Shown in pieces: positions 18,409 through 26,809 of a DNA stretch of 64,000 bases. The notes beneath the pieces are model-generated. The model was not told where the DNA came from, searched no databases, and worked only from the letters and a program-made list of their open reading frames with translations. Within the stretch, counting starts at the first letter, position 1, and each line of letters starts with the position of its first letter. A program made the translations under genes and the position numbers. The DNA lies in contig NZ_FORG01000010.1 in NCBI RefSeq assembly GCF_900113945.1, positions 100,104 through 164,103 on the forward strand, read 5' to 3'. Source of the stretch: Xenorhabdus mauleonii. GTDB lineage: Bacteria; Pseudomonadota; Gammaproteobacteria; Enterobacterales; Enterobacteriaceae.

Positions 18409-18429
18409 TTATCAAATCATCTTTGATAA
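18409..18429 (-). promoter_or_regulatory. Palindromic operator upstream of paralogue 2
   Basis: TTATCAAA-N5-TTTGATAA again, centred 59 bp before the start codon, the same geometry as at 17881-17901. The five spacer bases differ while both arms are perfectly kept, which argues that the arms are selected. Confidence 0.7.
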
Positions 18430-18571
18430 AGTGCGCTAAATGTAAGTCATCACAAAATAATTCTGCTATTCCAAAATTTGGAACCGGTGTATGTTTTTTA
18501 CATTGAATTATGAATTGAAATTATGAGGGGAAATAAAATCAAGTAAGAAATTAAATTAGGGGCAGTTTTTA

Positions 18572-18605
18572 AATAAAGCCTCGCTATTTCAAATGAGGCT
18601 TTATT
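18572..18605. terminator. Terminator between paralogues 2 and 3
   Basis: An 11-bp perfect stem AATAAAGCCTC (18572-18582) / GAGGCTTTATT (18595-18605). The plus-strand tail is TTTTTA and the minus-strand tail TAAAAACTG, so it may be bidirectional. Confidence 0.7.
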
Positions 18606-18656
18606 TTTTATAAAAAGCAGTAATTTTTTGATGGACGATTGCTTTTTATAATTTTA

Positions 18657-18917
18657 TTAACTTTCGTAGTAACCAGCCCACTTACCATTTCCGCAATTTA
18701 AGATTGTTCCTTTAAAGTGCCACTTCTTCCCATTTTGTTGAAATGTTTTTGCAAAGTTTTTATATGGATTAACAACCCACATAACATTTCCATAAGGAAT
18801 ATGGTCATGAACCATGCGCCCCTCACAATGGTAATAACTTCCTGCTGCTGACGCTGTTCCAATCCCAGCAATTAATGCAGTTGCCAATGCACTACCAACT
18901 AATAGTTTTTTAAACAT
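18657..18917 (-). CDS. Small secreted two-cysteine protein, paralogue 3
   Basis: An 86-residue, more divergent paralogue. The signal peptide runs to about residue 24 (MFKKLLVGSALATALIAGIG, TASA). The mature protein holds Cys31 (YYHCEG) and Cys75 (LNCGNGKWAGYYES), with KKWHFKG between them, so it keeps the two-cysteine plus W-H-[LF]-K-G plus C-G signature of paralogues 1 and 2. Its ribosome site is AGGAGA (read on the minus strand). The TTATCAAA palindrome is not recognisable upstream, so it may be regulated differently. It has more aromatic residues and several histidines. The function is unknown. Confidence 0.75.
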   Translation of the reverse strand: MFKKLLVGSALATALIAGIGTASAAGSYYHCEGRMVHDHIPYGNVMWVVNPYKNFAKTFQQNGKKWHFKGTILNCGNGKWAGYYES

Positions 18918-19350
18918 AAATATTCTCCTGTTATAGATTTATTAAATTCAATTTAAATATATTTTTAATAAACATGTTTTTTCTAGTGCAGGAAAAATAT
19001 AATCCATCAGATAGTGAGGCTTCAATTTTAAATTTTGGAATGACTTTTATACTAAACCCAATATCATAAGCTTGATATCTGTTGTCATAAATTATGCCAA
19101 ATAATGATGATGATATTAATTCTTCAAAGAAAATATATTTTTTATAACTACTACGAATTATATTAAAACAATAGTTCTGAAATGACGCTAATTGTTATTT
19201 GTTTATTAATATCTTCACGTTAATTTACACGTATATTATTTTAATAATGATGGTATTATTTTTTATAAGGGTAAATAAAGACAAAAAACAATAAAATTAT
19301 AATCAAAACCAATTTTTACTTCCGGAATTCAAACAGAGGCGGCTATAGAT
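18918..19350. other. AT-rich intergenic DNA
   Basis: About 430 bp between paralogue 3 and the palindromic repeat. It should hold the paralogue 3 promoter on the minus strand. ATTCCAAAATTTAAAATTG (minus strand, near 19025) echoes the distal conserved block upstream of paralogues 1 and 2. No open frame or RNA gene was seen. Confidence 0.4.
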
Positions 19351-19442
19351 ATACGCGTCGTACTTCAAGGTGCATGTATCATCAACCCGCGACGCGGGAT
19401 GATGATACGTTGCCTCCTGAAACTTGGAGTTAATGGGGTATA
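19351..19442 (-). repeat. Interspersed palindromic element, ~94 bp (copy 2, inverted)
   Basis: Reverse-orientation copy of the 16267 element, from ATACGCGTCGTACTTCAAGG to AACTTGGAGTTAATGGGGTA. The palindrome has one mismatch in one arm (ATCAACCCGCG instead of ATCATCCCGCG). It ends 25 bp before the ATPase start codon of the exporter operon. Confidence 0.9.
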
Positions 19443-19467
19443 TTCAAGCGGGGAAGCTGGAAAAACA

Positions 19468-20208
19468 ATGGAGTTTATAAAACCTATTCAATCCACATCA
19501 TCGATATCACCGGTTATTAACCTGCAACAGCTAACCCGTGTTTATCAACAGAATAGTGAAGGTGAAACACCCGTTCTGAAAAATATCACTGCACAAATTT
19601 TTGCCGGGCAGAGTTGCGCTATTGTGGGGGCATCAGGTTCAGGTAAAAGTACCTTATTGAATATTCTTGGTTTGCTGGATAAACCCACCTCCGGGAAATA
19701 TTTTCTTTGCGGCGTTGATACTTCAACGGCAGATGATGAACTTCGCGCCAGAATGCGCAATAAAGAAATTGGTTTTGTTTTTCAAAGTTTTCATTTGCTG
19801 CCCGGAATGACCGCAACGGAAAACGTCGCACTACCATTGCTTTACCGCGGTATTTCAGCGTCACAAGCCCATAAAATTGCCAGAGAAAAATTACATTTGG
19901 TGGGGCTTTCACATCGTACAGATCATTATCCGGCGGATCTTTCTGGCGGTCAGCGGCAACGGGTAGCACTCGCCAGAGCCTTGGTCGGGGAGCCTTCACT
20001 GCTGTTGGCGGATGAACCCACCGGAAATCTGGATCAACAAACAGCAGAGGAAATTTTGCTGCTGCTTTCTTCTCTCCACACAGAAAACGCGATGACGCTG
20101 GTCATCATTACCCATGATGTGATGGTCGCTAACCATATGCAGCGTGAACTGTGCATGGTTGACGGCCAGTTGCAGGAAACCAGAGGTGCAGCCATTCATG
20201 CAGGATAA
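19468..20208 (+). CDS. MacB-like ABC exporter, ATP-binding subunit
   Basis: A 246-residue nucleotide-binding subunit of the MacB/LolD class. Walker A is GASGSGKST, the Q-loop lies in FVFQSFHLLPGMTATENV, the signature is LSGGQRQRVALARAL, Walker B is LLLADEPTGNLD and the H-loop is ITHD. The FQSFHLLPxxTAxENV stretch is typical of type VII (mechanotransmission) ABC systems. ATG 19468 fits the family start; the longer frame from 19399 runs through the palindromic repeat and is rejected. It is the first gene of a four-gene operon with overlapping start and stop codons. Confidence 0.9.
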   Translation: MEFIKPIQSTSSISPVINLQQLTRVYQQNSEGETPVLKNITAQIFAGQSCAIVGASGSGKSTLLNILGLLDKPTSGKYFLCGVDTSTADDELRARMRNKEIGFVFQSFHLLPGMTATENVALPLLYRGISASQAHKIAREKLHLVGLSHRTDHYPADLSGGQRQRVALARALVGEPSLLLADEPTGNLDQQTAEEILLLLSSLHTENAMTLVIITHDVMVANHMQRELCMVDGQLQETRGAAIHAG

Positions 20209-21406
20209 GCGCCAGCTCGGCAGTTATGGCATGTCAGTATTCATGATGTGGCGGGAAGCATGGCGTAATTTAATGGTGACAGGGAAAAGTACCCTGCTTG
20301 CATTATCGGGTATTGCCATTGGTTGCGCGTCGGTGGTGGCCTTTGTCAATACCGGGCATAACGCCACGCTTGCGGCATTAAAGATGTTCAGCGGGCTGGA
20401 TATCAATGTTATTACAACCAATTTTTATTCTTATTATCACGGCGTTGATAGTAAATCCATTAAAATGGACGACCTGAAAACGGCTGTTCCCGGCTTGTCT
20501 TCGGCGGCTCCGTGGATCTATTACTCTTCTCCTGTGCGTTATAACGGGAAAACAGAGTCGTTTATTCTGATCGGTGCTTCTGCGGAACTTGAAGACGTCA
20601 TGCAATTACAAATGCGTCATGGTCGGTTTATTTCTGATTACGACCAGCGCGCACCTTATCTGGTTATTGGCAATGAAGTCGCCGCGACCCTTGGCGAAGG
20701 GGATGCCGCTAAGATACTGGGCAAGCAGGTTCAGATTGGTAATTATTTATACACAGTCATTGGTGTCTTCGACATAAAGGGGCAAAACCCGATCTTCCCT
20801 TTTTCGCTGGATTCGGTCGTTGTTGTTCCTATCGATGCGATGCGCAAAATATCATCCAGCACTAAGCTGAATGGCATTATTTCCCGCACAAGCAAAACGG
20901 ACACGCTAGAAACGAATGCAAAAAATTTATCGGCATTCTTTAAGAGTAAATTCCCCGCGGTTGAAACTGAAGTGAGGATCGCCCAGCAATTACTGCAAGG
21001 GCAGACAGAGCAAAGTAAAACTTTTGCTTTTATGCTGATAGGCTTGGCGGGAATTTCATTGCTCACTGGCGGGATTGCCATTTCTAATGTGATGCTGATG
21101 AGCGTCTCGGCCCGACGAAAAGAGATCGGCTTGCGCATGGCTTTGGGGGCAAGAATTCAGGATATTCGACGCCTGTTTTTATATGAAACCGCCGCGCTGA
21201 CTTTTGCGGGGGCCATGCTTGGCGCACTGATCGGTGTCATCGTTTCTTTCCTGTTTGTTTTCTATTCTGGCTGGTCATTTTCTCTGGCTCCCTTATCCAT
21301 TCCTTTGGGGATAGGAAGCTCGATTGTGGCGGGGCTTATCTCTGGCTTTTATCCTGCACATAAAGCCTCACAAATGGAACCTGTACAGGCATTACGTGAT
21401 GATTAA
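20198..21406 (+). CDS. MacB-like ABC exporter, FtsX-type permease
   Basis: A 402-residue inner-membrane permease: one N-terminal membrane helix (STLLALSGIAIGCASVVAF), a long periplasmic domain, and three C-terminal helices. The cytosolic coupling segment ISNVMLMSVSARRKEIGLRMALGA is diagnostic of the MacB/FtsX family. In E. coli MacB the ATPase is fused at the N-terminus; here it is a separate upstream gene. The start overlaps the ATPase stop by 11 bases and is preceded by AGAGGTG. With the TolC-like and HlyD-like proteins it would form a periplasm-to-outside efflux pump. Confidence 0.88.
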   Translation: MQDKRQLGSYGMSVFMMWREAWRNLMVTGKSTLLALSGIAIGCASVVAFVNTGHNATLAALKMFSGLDINVITTNFYSYYHGVDSKSIKMDDLKTAVPGLSSAAPWIYYSSPVRYNGKTESFILIGASAELEDVMQLQMRHGRFISDYDQRAPYLVIGNEVAATLGEGDAAKILGKQVQIGNYLYTVIGVFDIKGQNPIFPFSLDSVVVVPIDAMRKISSSTKLNGIISRTSKTDTLETNAKNLSAFFKSKFPAVETEVRIAQQLLQGQTEQSKTFAFMLIGLAGISLLTGGIAISNVMLMSVSARRKEIGLRMALGARIQDIRRLFLYETAALTFAGAMLGALIGVIVSFLFVFYSGWSFSLAPLSIPLGIGSSIVAGLISGFYPAHKASQMEPVQALRDD

Positions 21407-22862
21407 AAAATATTTCCTTTATGGTGCCCTGACTCTGTTTTTCTGTTTTCCTCATACAAACGTTTCTGCGCTTGAGCAGGAACGATTGGCTTTATCAAAA
21501 GCTGATGACGGCCAGCGTCGGGAAATTGCAGAAGAAGTGATAGGGCTGTCATTGAGTGACGCGATATCGCTGGGGTTAAGAAATAACTATGCCATTCGCA
21601 GTGTTTATTTGGATCGCATTGCGCAGAAATTTGACTTGCGGGTGGCGGAAGACAGATTTACCCCCAAGTTACAGCTAAGAGGACGTTACACTGCCGGTAA
21701 AAATCAGGATGCAAATTTCAGGAAAGCTAGCTTTTCACCCGAAGCTACATTGCTGACTCCGTTGGGAACGCGCTTTACGCTCTCATGGGCACGGGAAAAC
21801 AATAAATCGGGCAGCAACAATGTTCACAACGATGGCGCAAGCATTACGCTTATCCAGCCGCTTTTACGGGGAGCAGGAACCGATATCAATAATGCCCCGG
21901 TTTTACTGGCAAAACTGCGGGAGCAAACTCATCGGCTGAACCTGAAATCCACGGTTTCCGATTCAATCACACAAATCATTCTGGCCTACCATGCATTGCT
22001 TCGTGCTCAGGAGCAGCAGGCTTTATCTGTTGCTTCCCTTAAACGCATGCAGAAATTAGTGGAGACGAATAAGGAGTTGATTGATGCCGGCAGAATGGCA
22101 CAGACCGATATCATACAAACTCAGGCGGATCTCGCGATGCAAGAACTTTCAGCGAAAGAGGCTGAAAATCATGTGCATACTACAAAACTGGCTCTGCTTA
22201 AATTACTTGCCCTGAGTCTCAAAACACCTATCCATGCAACCGACACATTGCAAGGCATGCATGTCCGATTGAATGTTGAGCAATCCATCAAAAAAGCGCA
22301 GGATCAGCAGCCGACTTATCTTATCCAACAACTTTCTGCAAAAGCCGCAGATATTCAATTATTGCAAGCTAAGGATAACCGGCTCTGGGATTTATCTTTG
22401 GTTGGGGGAACATCACAGTATCGTTCATCTTCTTCTGATACCCGCGATTGGGAAAATTATGTCGGAATACAACTGGATATTCCAATCGGTGATCTGACAA
22501 AAAAACAGGCGGAAGTTCAGGCCCGAGTGGATGTGCAAAAGCAGGCATTAAATTTGGAAGAAGCCAAAATAAATCTGGAGCAGAAAGTCATTAATGCCAT
22601 CCGTGATACCGAATCCCGCTGGCAGGAATATCAATTGGCAATAAAAGCCAGTTCGCTTTCGCAACAGAAACTCGAAATTGAACAGGAAAAATTGCAGGCA
22701 GGGAGATCCAGTAACTTTCAGGTTCTGAGTTTCGAAACTGATCTCAGAAATGCCGAAAATGCGCGCCTGAATACACTTATCCAGTATCTCAATGCACAGG
22801 CGGAGTTGGATCAAACTCTGGGAACGACGCTGGAAAGTTGGGAGATAACGATTAATGAATAA
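21399..22862 (+). CDS. TolC-family outer membrane factor
   Basis: A 487-residue outer-membrane channel protein. Residues 1-24 are a signal peptide (MIKKYFLYGALTLFFCFP). The body has the two-repeat OEP layout: a helix ending LSLSDAISLGLRNNYAIRS, a beta segment, long coiled-coil helices rich in Gln and Glu, and the second repeat with LQAGRSSNFQVLSFETDLRNAENARLNTLIQYLNA, typical of the family. The ATG overlaps the permease stop (ATGATTAA). An operon-encoded TolC suggests a dedicated rather than shared export route. Confidence 0.88.
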   Translation: MIKKYFLYGALTLFFCFPHTNVSALEQERLALSKADDGQRREIAEEVIGLSLSDAISLGLRNNYAIRSVYLDRIAQKFDLRVAEDRFTPKLQLRGRYTAGKNQDANFRKASFSPEATLLTPLGTRFTLSWARENNKSGSNNVHNDGASITLIQPLLRGAGTDINNAPVLLAKLREQTHRLNLKSTVSDSITQIILAYHALLRAQEQQALSVASLKRMQKLVETNKELIDAGRMAQTDIIQTQADLAMQELSAKEAENHVHTTKLALLKLLALSLKTPIHATDTLQGMHVRLNVEQSIKKAQDQQPTYLIQQLSAKAADIQLLQAKDNRLWDLSLVGGTSQYRSSSSDTRDWENYVGIQLDIPIGDLTKKQAEVQARVDVQKQALNLEEAKINLEQKVINAIRDTESRWQEYQLAIKASSLSQQKLEIEQEKLQAGRSSNFQVLSFETDLRNAENARLNTLIQYLNAQAELDQTLGTTLESWEITINE

Positions 22863-24144
22863 ATGCTCGATATTTTTAAACTCAGTACGTTCATATTTAA
22901 TGGTTAAACGATATCGGTGGATTATTGCGGGCCTATTTATTGTGGCGCTCTGTTTTCTTTTTTCTTTCCGTTACTTGTTTTCAGAACATTCATCGGATCA
23001 ACAATCGGTACAGTGGATGGAAATAACGCCCGTTTTGATAGAAAAAAAACTGGGATTGGTCGGCAAACTGCAATCCAGACGCCTTGAAACTATCCCGGCG
23101 CCATTTGAGGGCATTATCAAGCAGGTTCTGGTGAAAGAAGGGCAGCGGGTGAGTCAGGATCAGACATTAATTACGCTCGATACCCGAAAAATTGATATCG
23201 AACTTCGACAGGCGCAGGTTGAGATGATTAAAGCCTCATCCGTAGTTGACCAATTACACGACTGGGAAAACAGTCAGGACGTTATTCGAGCCAGAAGGAA
23301 CGTTGAAAATGCCAACCATATGGTGATGGAAATAAAAAATAACCTCGCAAAAACGCAGGCACTTTTTTCACGGGGCATTGTTCCTCGAATGGAAGTGGAA
23401 ACACTTGAGCAGCAACTTCGCCGGCAACTGACCGATCTCGCTTCAGCACAGGGTGATCTTACCTCTACCCGCCAAAAAGGGGATGCAAGTAACGTACAGG
23501 TTGCAGAAATGGAGCTTCAGAATGCAACAAGCCGTTATCAGGCATTGCAGGATCAACAGGCTAACAAAGCAATCAAGGCCCCGTTTTCAGGTGTCGTATT
23601 GAGGGCAACCCAAGGAGAGAAAGGGAAATTCGTGACAATTCAGGCCGGTATTCGGGTGACTGAGGGAGCACCTTTGCTGGAAATGATGGATACCACACAA
23701 TATCAGGTGTTGGCACAGGTAGAAGAAGCTGATCTTGCCAAACTCAAAGAAGGGCAGGCAGTAAAAATCAGCGGGGAAGGGTTTTCTGAGAATTATCTGG
23801 ATGGCGAAATTGAAGCCATTGCAATGCAAAGTACCAATAACGATAACCCCGGATCGGCGATTTATTATGATGTTGTGATGAAAGTAACTTCCCCCATAAA
23901 CCGGAATTATTCCATCAGGCCCGGCATGAGTGCCAAAGTGAATATTATTGTTTATCGCAATGAGAAAGGCGTTGTGGTGCCGGAAAAAACATTAATGCGG
24001 GATAACGACGGACAATTATCAGTGAATTGGCGACCCGATTTAAAAAGCCAGCCGGTGTCCCGGCGGATCACTGTGGGTGAGGCAATACCTGAAGGTATTG
24101 AGATCCACGGGTTGGAAACGGGATTTATTGCCTTGCCTCAATGA
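22855..24144 (+). CDS. HlyD/MacA-type periplasmic adaptor
   Basis: A 429-residue membrane-fusion protein: N-terminal anchor helix (WIIAGLFIVALCFLFSF at about residues 21-37), a biotinyl-lipoyl-like half motif (APFEGIIKQVLVKEGQRVSQDQTLITLD), a coiled-coil hairpin around residues 110-225, the second lipoyl half (KAPFSGVVLRATQGEKGKFV) and a beta-barrel domain. It bridges the MacB-like permease and the TolC homologue. Its start overlaps the TolC-like stop by 8 bases, with GGAGAT upstream. It ends the four-gene exporter operon; no clear terminator follows. Confidence 0.88.
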   Translation: MNKCSIFLNSVRSYLMVKRYRWIIAGLFIVALCFLFSFRYLFSEHSSDQQSVQWMEITPVLIEKKLGLVGKLQSRRLETIPAPFEGIIKQVLVKEGQRVSQDQTLITLDTRKIDIELRQAQVEMIKASSVVDQLHDWENSQDVIRARRNVENANHMVMEIKNNLAKTQALFSRGIVPRMEVETLEQQLRRQLTDLASAQGDLTSTRQKGDASNVQVAEMELQNATSRYQALQDQQANKAIKAPFSGVVLRATQGEKGKFVTIQAGIRVTEGAPLLEMMDTTQYQVLAQVEEADLAKLKEGQAVKISGEGFSENYLDGEIEAIAMQSTNNDNPGSAIYYDVVMKVTSPINRNYSIRPGMSAKVNIIVYRNEKGVVVPEKTLMRDNDGQLSVNWRPDLKSQPVSRRITVGEAIPEGIEIHGLETGFIALPQ

Positions 24145-24200
24145 TAGCATTGCTCAAAAAATACAATCGAATCGATCAGAAAAAAGCATCGCCAGAATAA

Positions 24201-24262
24201 GGGGGTCTTTATCGTGTGGTATTACTGAAGAAACGTGAAAGCCAGCAAACTGTCCAATAAGT
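24201..24262 (+). pseudogene. Remnant of the 3' end of an SmvA-like MFS gene
   Basis: GTCTTTATCGTGTGGTATTA, CTGAAGAAACGTGAAAGCC and CTGTCCAATAAG parallel the 3' end and trailer of the intact MFS gene at 28279-28340 (GTCTTAATTGTATGGTATTT, TTGAAAAAACGTGAAAGCC, TTGTCCAATGAG). Translated with one frameshift it gives VFIVWY then LLKKRES, against VLIVWYLLKKRESR of the intact protein. No upstream part of that gene remains. Confidence 0.7.
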
Positions 24263-24658
24263 AGGCTGTTTTTGAATCAATCCGGGAAAAGGCAGTCATT
24301 ATTTTATTCAATCCGTCTTTTTATTGCTTTGCATTTTGCTTTGTATTTAAAAAGCATAAGAGAAATTTACTATCAATAATTTAATATTTTTCAAAATAAA
24401 ATATTTCTGTAAATCTAGGTTGTTGTAGTTGCCGATACTTCCATCTGAAAATACACTGTCACAGTAACATGTTCCCTGTATTTTGTTTTGCAGGAACATA
24501 AATCCAGCGCTTCAGCTATCCCAACATCATTTTACCGCTTACCTAATAAACGCCGATCAGCATTTTTTACAATTCATACATTCCATTAAATCAGGAGAAA
24601 ACCGCCTTATAGAACGAAACAGGAACCATCCTTAAACCGGCTTTCCAAGTGATAGTTC
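24263..24658. other. Gene-free DNA before the ThDP enzyme
   Basis: About 400 bp of AT-rich sequence with no supported reading frame or RNA. It presumably holds the promoter of the ThDP enzyme gene. Confidence 0.4.
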
Positions 24659-24692
24659 GGTTGGTACAAAAATATTGGTTGGTACAAAAATA
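24659..24692 (+). promoter_or_regulatory. Two 16-bp direct repeats before the ThDP enzyme
   Basis: GGTTGGTACAAAAATA occurs at 24659-24674 and again at 24677-24692 (period 18), ending 16 bp before the start codon and just ahead of the AGAAGGAG ribosome site. It is either a tandem operator or a small slippage duplication in the leader. Confidence 0.55.
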
Positions 24693-24708
24693 ATAGAAGG
24701 AGACGTTT

Positions 24709-26259
24709 ATGAATGGCGCGGAAAGTCTATTGAGATCGTTAACCGCCAGTGGAGTAACGGTCTGTTTCGGAAATCCTGGCACTTCGGAAATGCATTTTGT
24801 CTCAGCACTTGATAGCGTCAGCGAAATGCGATGTATACTTGGCCTTCACGAAAATGTCATTACAGGTGCGGCTGATGGCTATGCCAGAATGTCGGGAAAA
24901 CCTGCCTGCACTTTGCTCCATCTTGGTCCGGGTCTGTCGAACGGACTCGCCAATCTTCACAATGCCCGTCGGGCATCCAGCCCAATCGTTAATATTGTTG
25001 GTGATCACGCTTTATCCCATACAGGCATTGATGCGCCTTTGGCATCCGATATTGTCAGTATCGCACGCCCGGTATCAAATTGGGTTTATACCTCCACCAG
25101 CGCAAGAAATGTAGGGGCTGACGCAGCCAGAGCGGTACAGGCTGCCAATGCTGCCCCCGGCAATATCGCGACGTTGATATTGCCGGCAGATACAGCATGG
25201 AGTGATGCTGATGACGTTGCAAATCCACTTCCATTTGCTTCACCTGTCGATGTAGCACAATGCACGATCGAACGTGTAGCAGTTCAGTTGCGTCACGCGT
25301 TGTCCCCCGCCATTTTATTGCGGGGGGATGTTCTTAGAGATGAAGGTTTGATTCACGCGGGCCAAATCGCGAAACACACAGGAGCCAGACTGCTGTGTGA
25401 TACTTTTGCGCCCCGTTTGCAGCGTGGGGCGGGGCGGGTTGTGGTAGAAAGATTGCCCTATTTTGCCGAACAGGTATTGGAGAGTTTACAGGGCGTTGAT
25501 CTACTTGTGTTGGTCGGCGCTAAGCCACCAGTCAGTTTCTTTGCTTATCCTGATAAACCGGGCTGGCTGACGCCGAAAGGCTGTACGCTTTCTGTATTGT
25601 CTCATCCCCATGAAAATGGCCGGAGTGCATTGTCTTCATTAGTCGAGGCGTTGGGAGCCGCCAAAGATTCACCGACAGTCACTAAATTGAATGTCTCTGC
25701 GTTTTCCCGGGCGGGGGCATTGGATGCCTGCTCAGTGATACAGGCTGTAGCACGGCATATGCCAGAAAATGCAATTCTGGTGGACGAATCTGTCAGCTCT
25801 GGATTTCCTCATTATGGCATTACAGCCACAGCGGTGCCGCATGATTACCTAAATCTGACAGGAGGAGCCATCGGCAGCATGATGGCTGTATCGATCGGGG
25901 CTGCGGTGGTTTGCCCGGATCGTAAAATTATCACATTAGTGGGCGACGGCAGTGCCATGTATACACTTCAGTCCCTTTGGACACAGGCACGGGAGAAACT
26001 GGATGTAACCACTGTCATACTGGCAAACCGGGGATACAAAGTCCTCCATAATGAATTAATACGTGTGGGAGCGGCTCAGGAAGGAATAAAGGCTCATTCA
26101 ATGATTGAATTAACTAACCCGAACATTGATTGGGTTTCTCTGGCTCATGGAATGGGCGTTGAAGCCGTTCGAGTAGAACTGCATGCCGGTTTTGAAGATG
26201 CCTTTTTATCTGCCATGCGGCATCCAGGCCCTCGATTGATTGAGGCGGTAATTAGCTGA
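24709..26259 (+). CDS. Thiamine diphosphate-dependent enzyme, acetolactate synthase/benzoylformate decarboxylase-like
   Basis: A 516-residue enzyme with the three-domain POX fold. The N-terminal ThDP PYR domain has FGNPGTSEMHFV and the catalytic glutamate in GLHENVITGAADGYARM. The C-terminal PP domain has the Mg/ThDP motif starting GDGSAMYTLQSLW and ending LANRGYK. The subclass resembles proteins annotated as acetolactate synthase large subunit that lack a small-subunit partner; the substrate is not predictable, and decarboxylation or carboligation of a 2-oxo acid is the likely chemistry. The AGAAGGAG ribosome site is strong. Base composition is visibly more GC-rich than the neighbouring exporter and MFS genes, suggesting a separate origin. 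Confidence 0.8.
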   Translation: MNGAESLLRSLTASGVTVCFGNPGTSEMHFVSALDSVSEMRCILGLHENVITGAADGYARMSGKPACTLLHLGPGLSNGLANLHNARRASSPIVNIVGDHALSHTGIDAPLASDIVSIARPVSNWVYTSTSARNVGADAARAVQAANAAPGNIATLILPADTAWSDADDVANPLPFASPVDVAQCTIERVAVQLRHALSPAILLRGDVLRDEGLIHAGQIAKHTGARLLCDTFAPRLQRGAGRVVVERLPYFAEQVLESLQGVDLLVLVGAKPPVSFFAYPDKPGWLTPKGCTLSVLSHPHENGRSALSSLVEALGAAKDSPTVTKLNVSAFSRAGALDACSVIQAVARHMPENAILVDESVSSGFPHYGITATAVPHDYLNLTGGAIGSMMAVSIGAAVVCPDRKIITLVGDGSAMYTLQSLWTQAREKLDVTTVILANRGYKVLHNELIRVGAAQEGIKAHSMIELTNPNIDWVSLAHGMGVEAVRVELHAGFEDAFLSAMRHPGPRLIEAVIS

Positions 26260-26281
26260 ATGCATTCAAAATGTAAACGTT

Positions 26282-26319
26282 AAGCTGCCAGAAATCATAG
26301 AGTCAGGTTCTGGCAGCTT
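26282..26319 (+). terminator. Hairpin after the ThDP enzyme
   Basis: A perfect 11-bp stem AAGCTGCCAGA (26282-26292) / TCTGGCAGCTT (26309-26319), 22 bp after the stop. The tail is not U-rich. Confidence 0.55.
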
Positions 26320-26809
26320 GATGCAAAAGATAAATGTGGGGAAATACACAATTTAATTTATAGTCTCGAATCAAGGGGACGTTTTCCCGTGAGGTTTTTA
26401 TCTTGATATTTAATTGATTATTTTTGATATTCCAATATGATTAAAGCTGAAGCTGTGATTGACTCGTAAGAAAGGTTTACTAAAAACCAGTTTAGAATAA
26501 TAACTATCTTGGACTTGTTTATTATGATGATACTTCAGATTTCACATATATTTCTTTCTAAAAACACTTCCACCAGCATACCTGTCTGGATGAAATTTTA
26601 TTACTTCTATAGTTAGCTCCCTTCTCGAAGCGTAAACGTAATTGGTCAGTGTTATTCGCTAATAACACGCGATTATTTTTTGCGTTCTAAAAACTTCAGT
26701 TATTCCTTCAATAACGTCATAGCATTTAAAAGCAAAAATTATTTTTGTATGCGGCTGATTTATTAAGAAATATCGCCGTATTTTAATAATGAAAATAGGA
26801 ATTCAGGTA
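26320..26809. other. Gene-free AT-rich DNA before the MFS pump
   Basis: About 490 bp without a supported gene; it should carry the MFS promoter. No clear operator was identified. Confidence 0.4.

Noticed and set aside
18939..18959. Third copy of the TTATCAAA palindrome upstream of paralogue 3
   Set aside because: The best candidate (TTATTAAA-N5-TTTAAATA) is imperfect and at a different distance (32 bp), so it was not counted.
19399..19467. Longer start for the ABC ATPase
   Set aside because: The extra codons translate the palindromic repeat.
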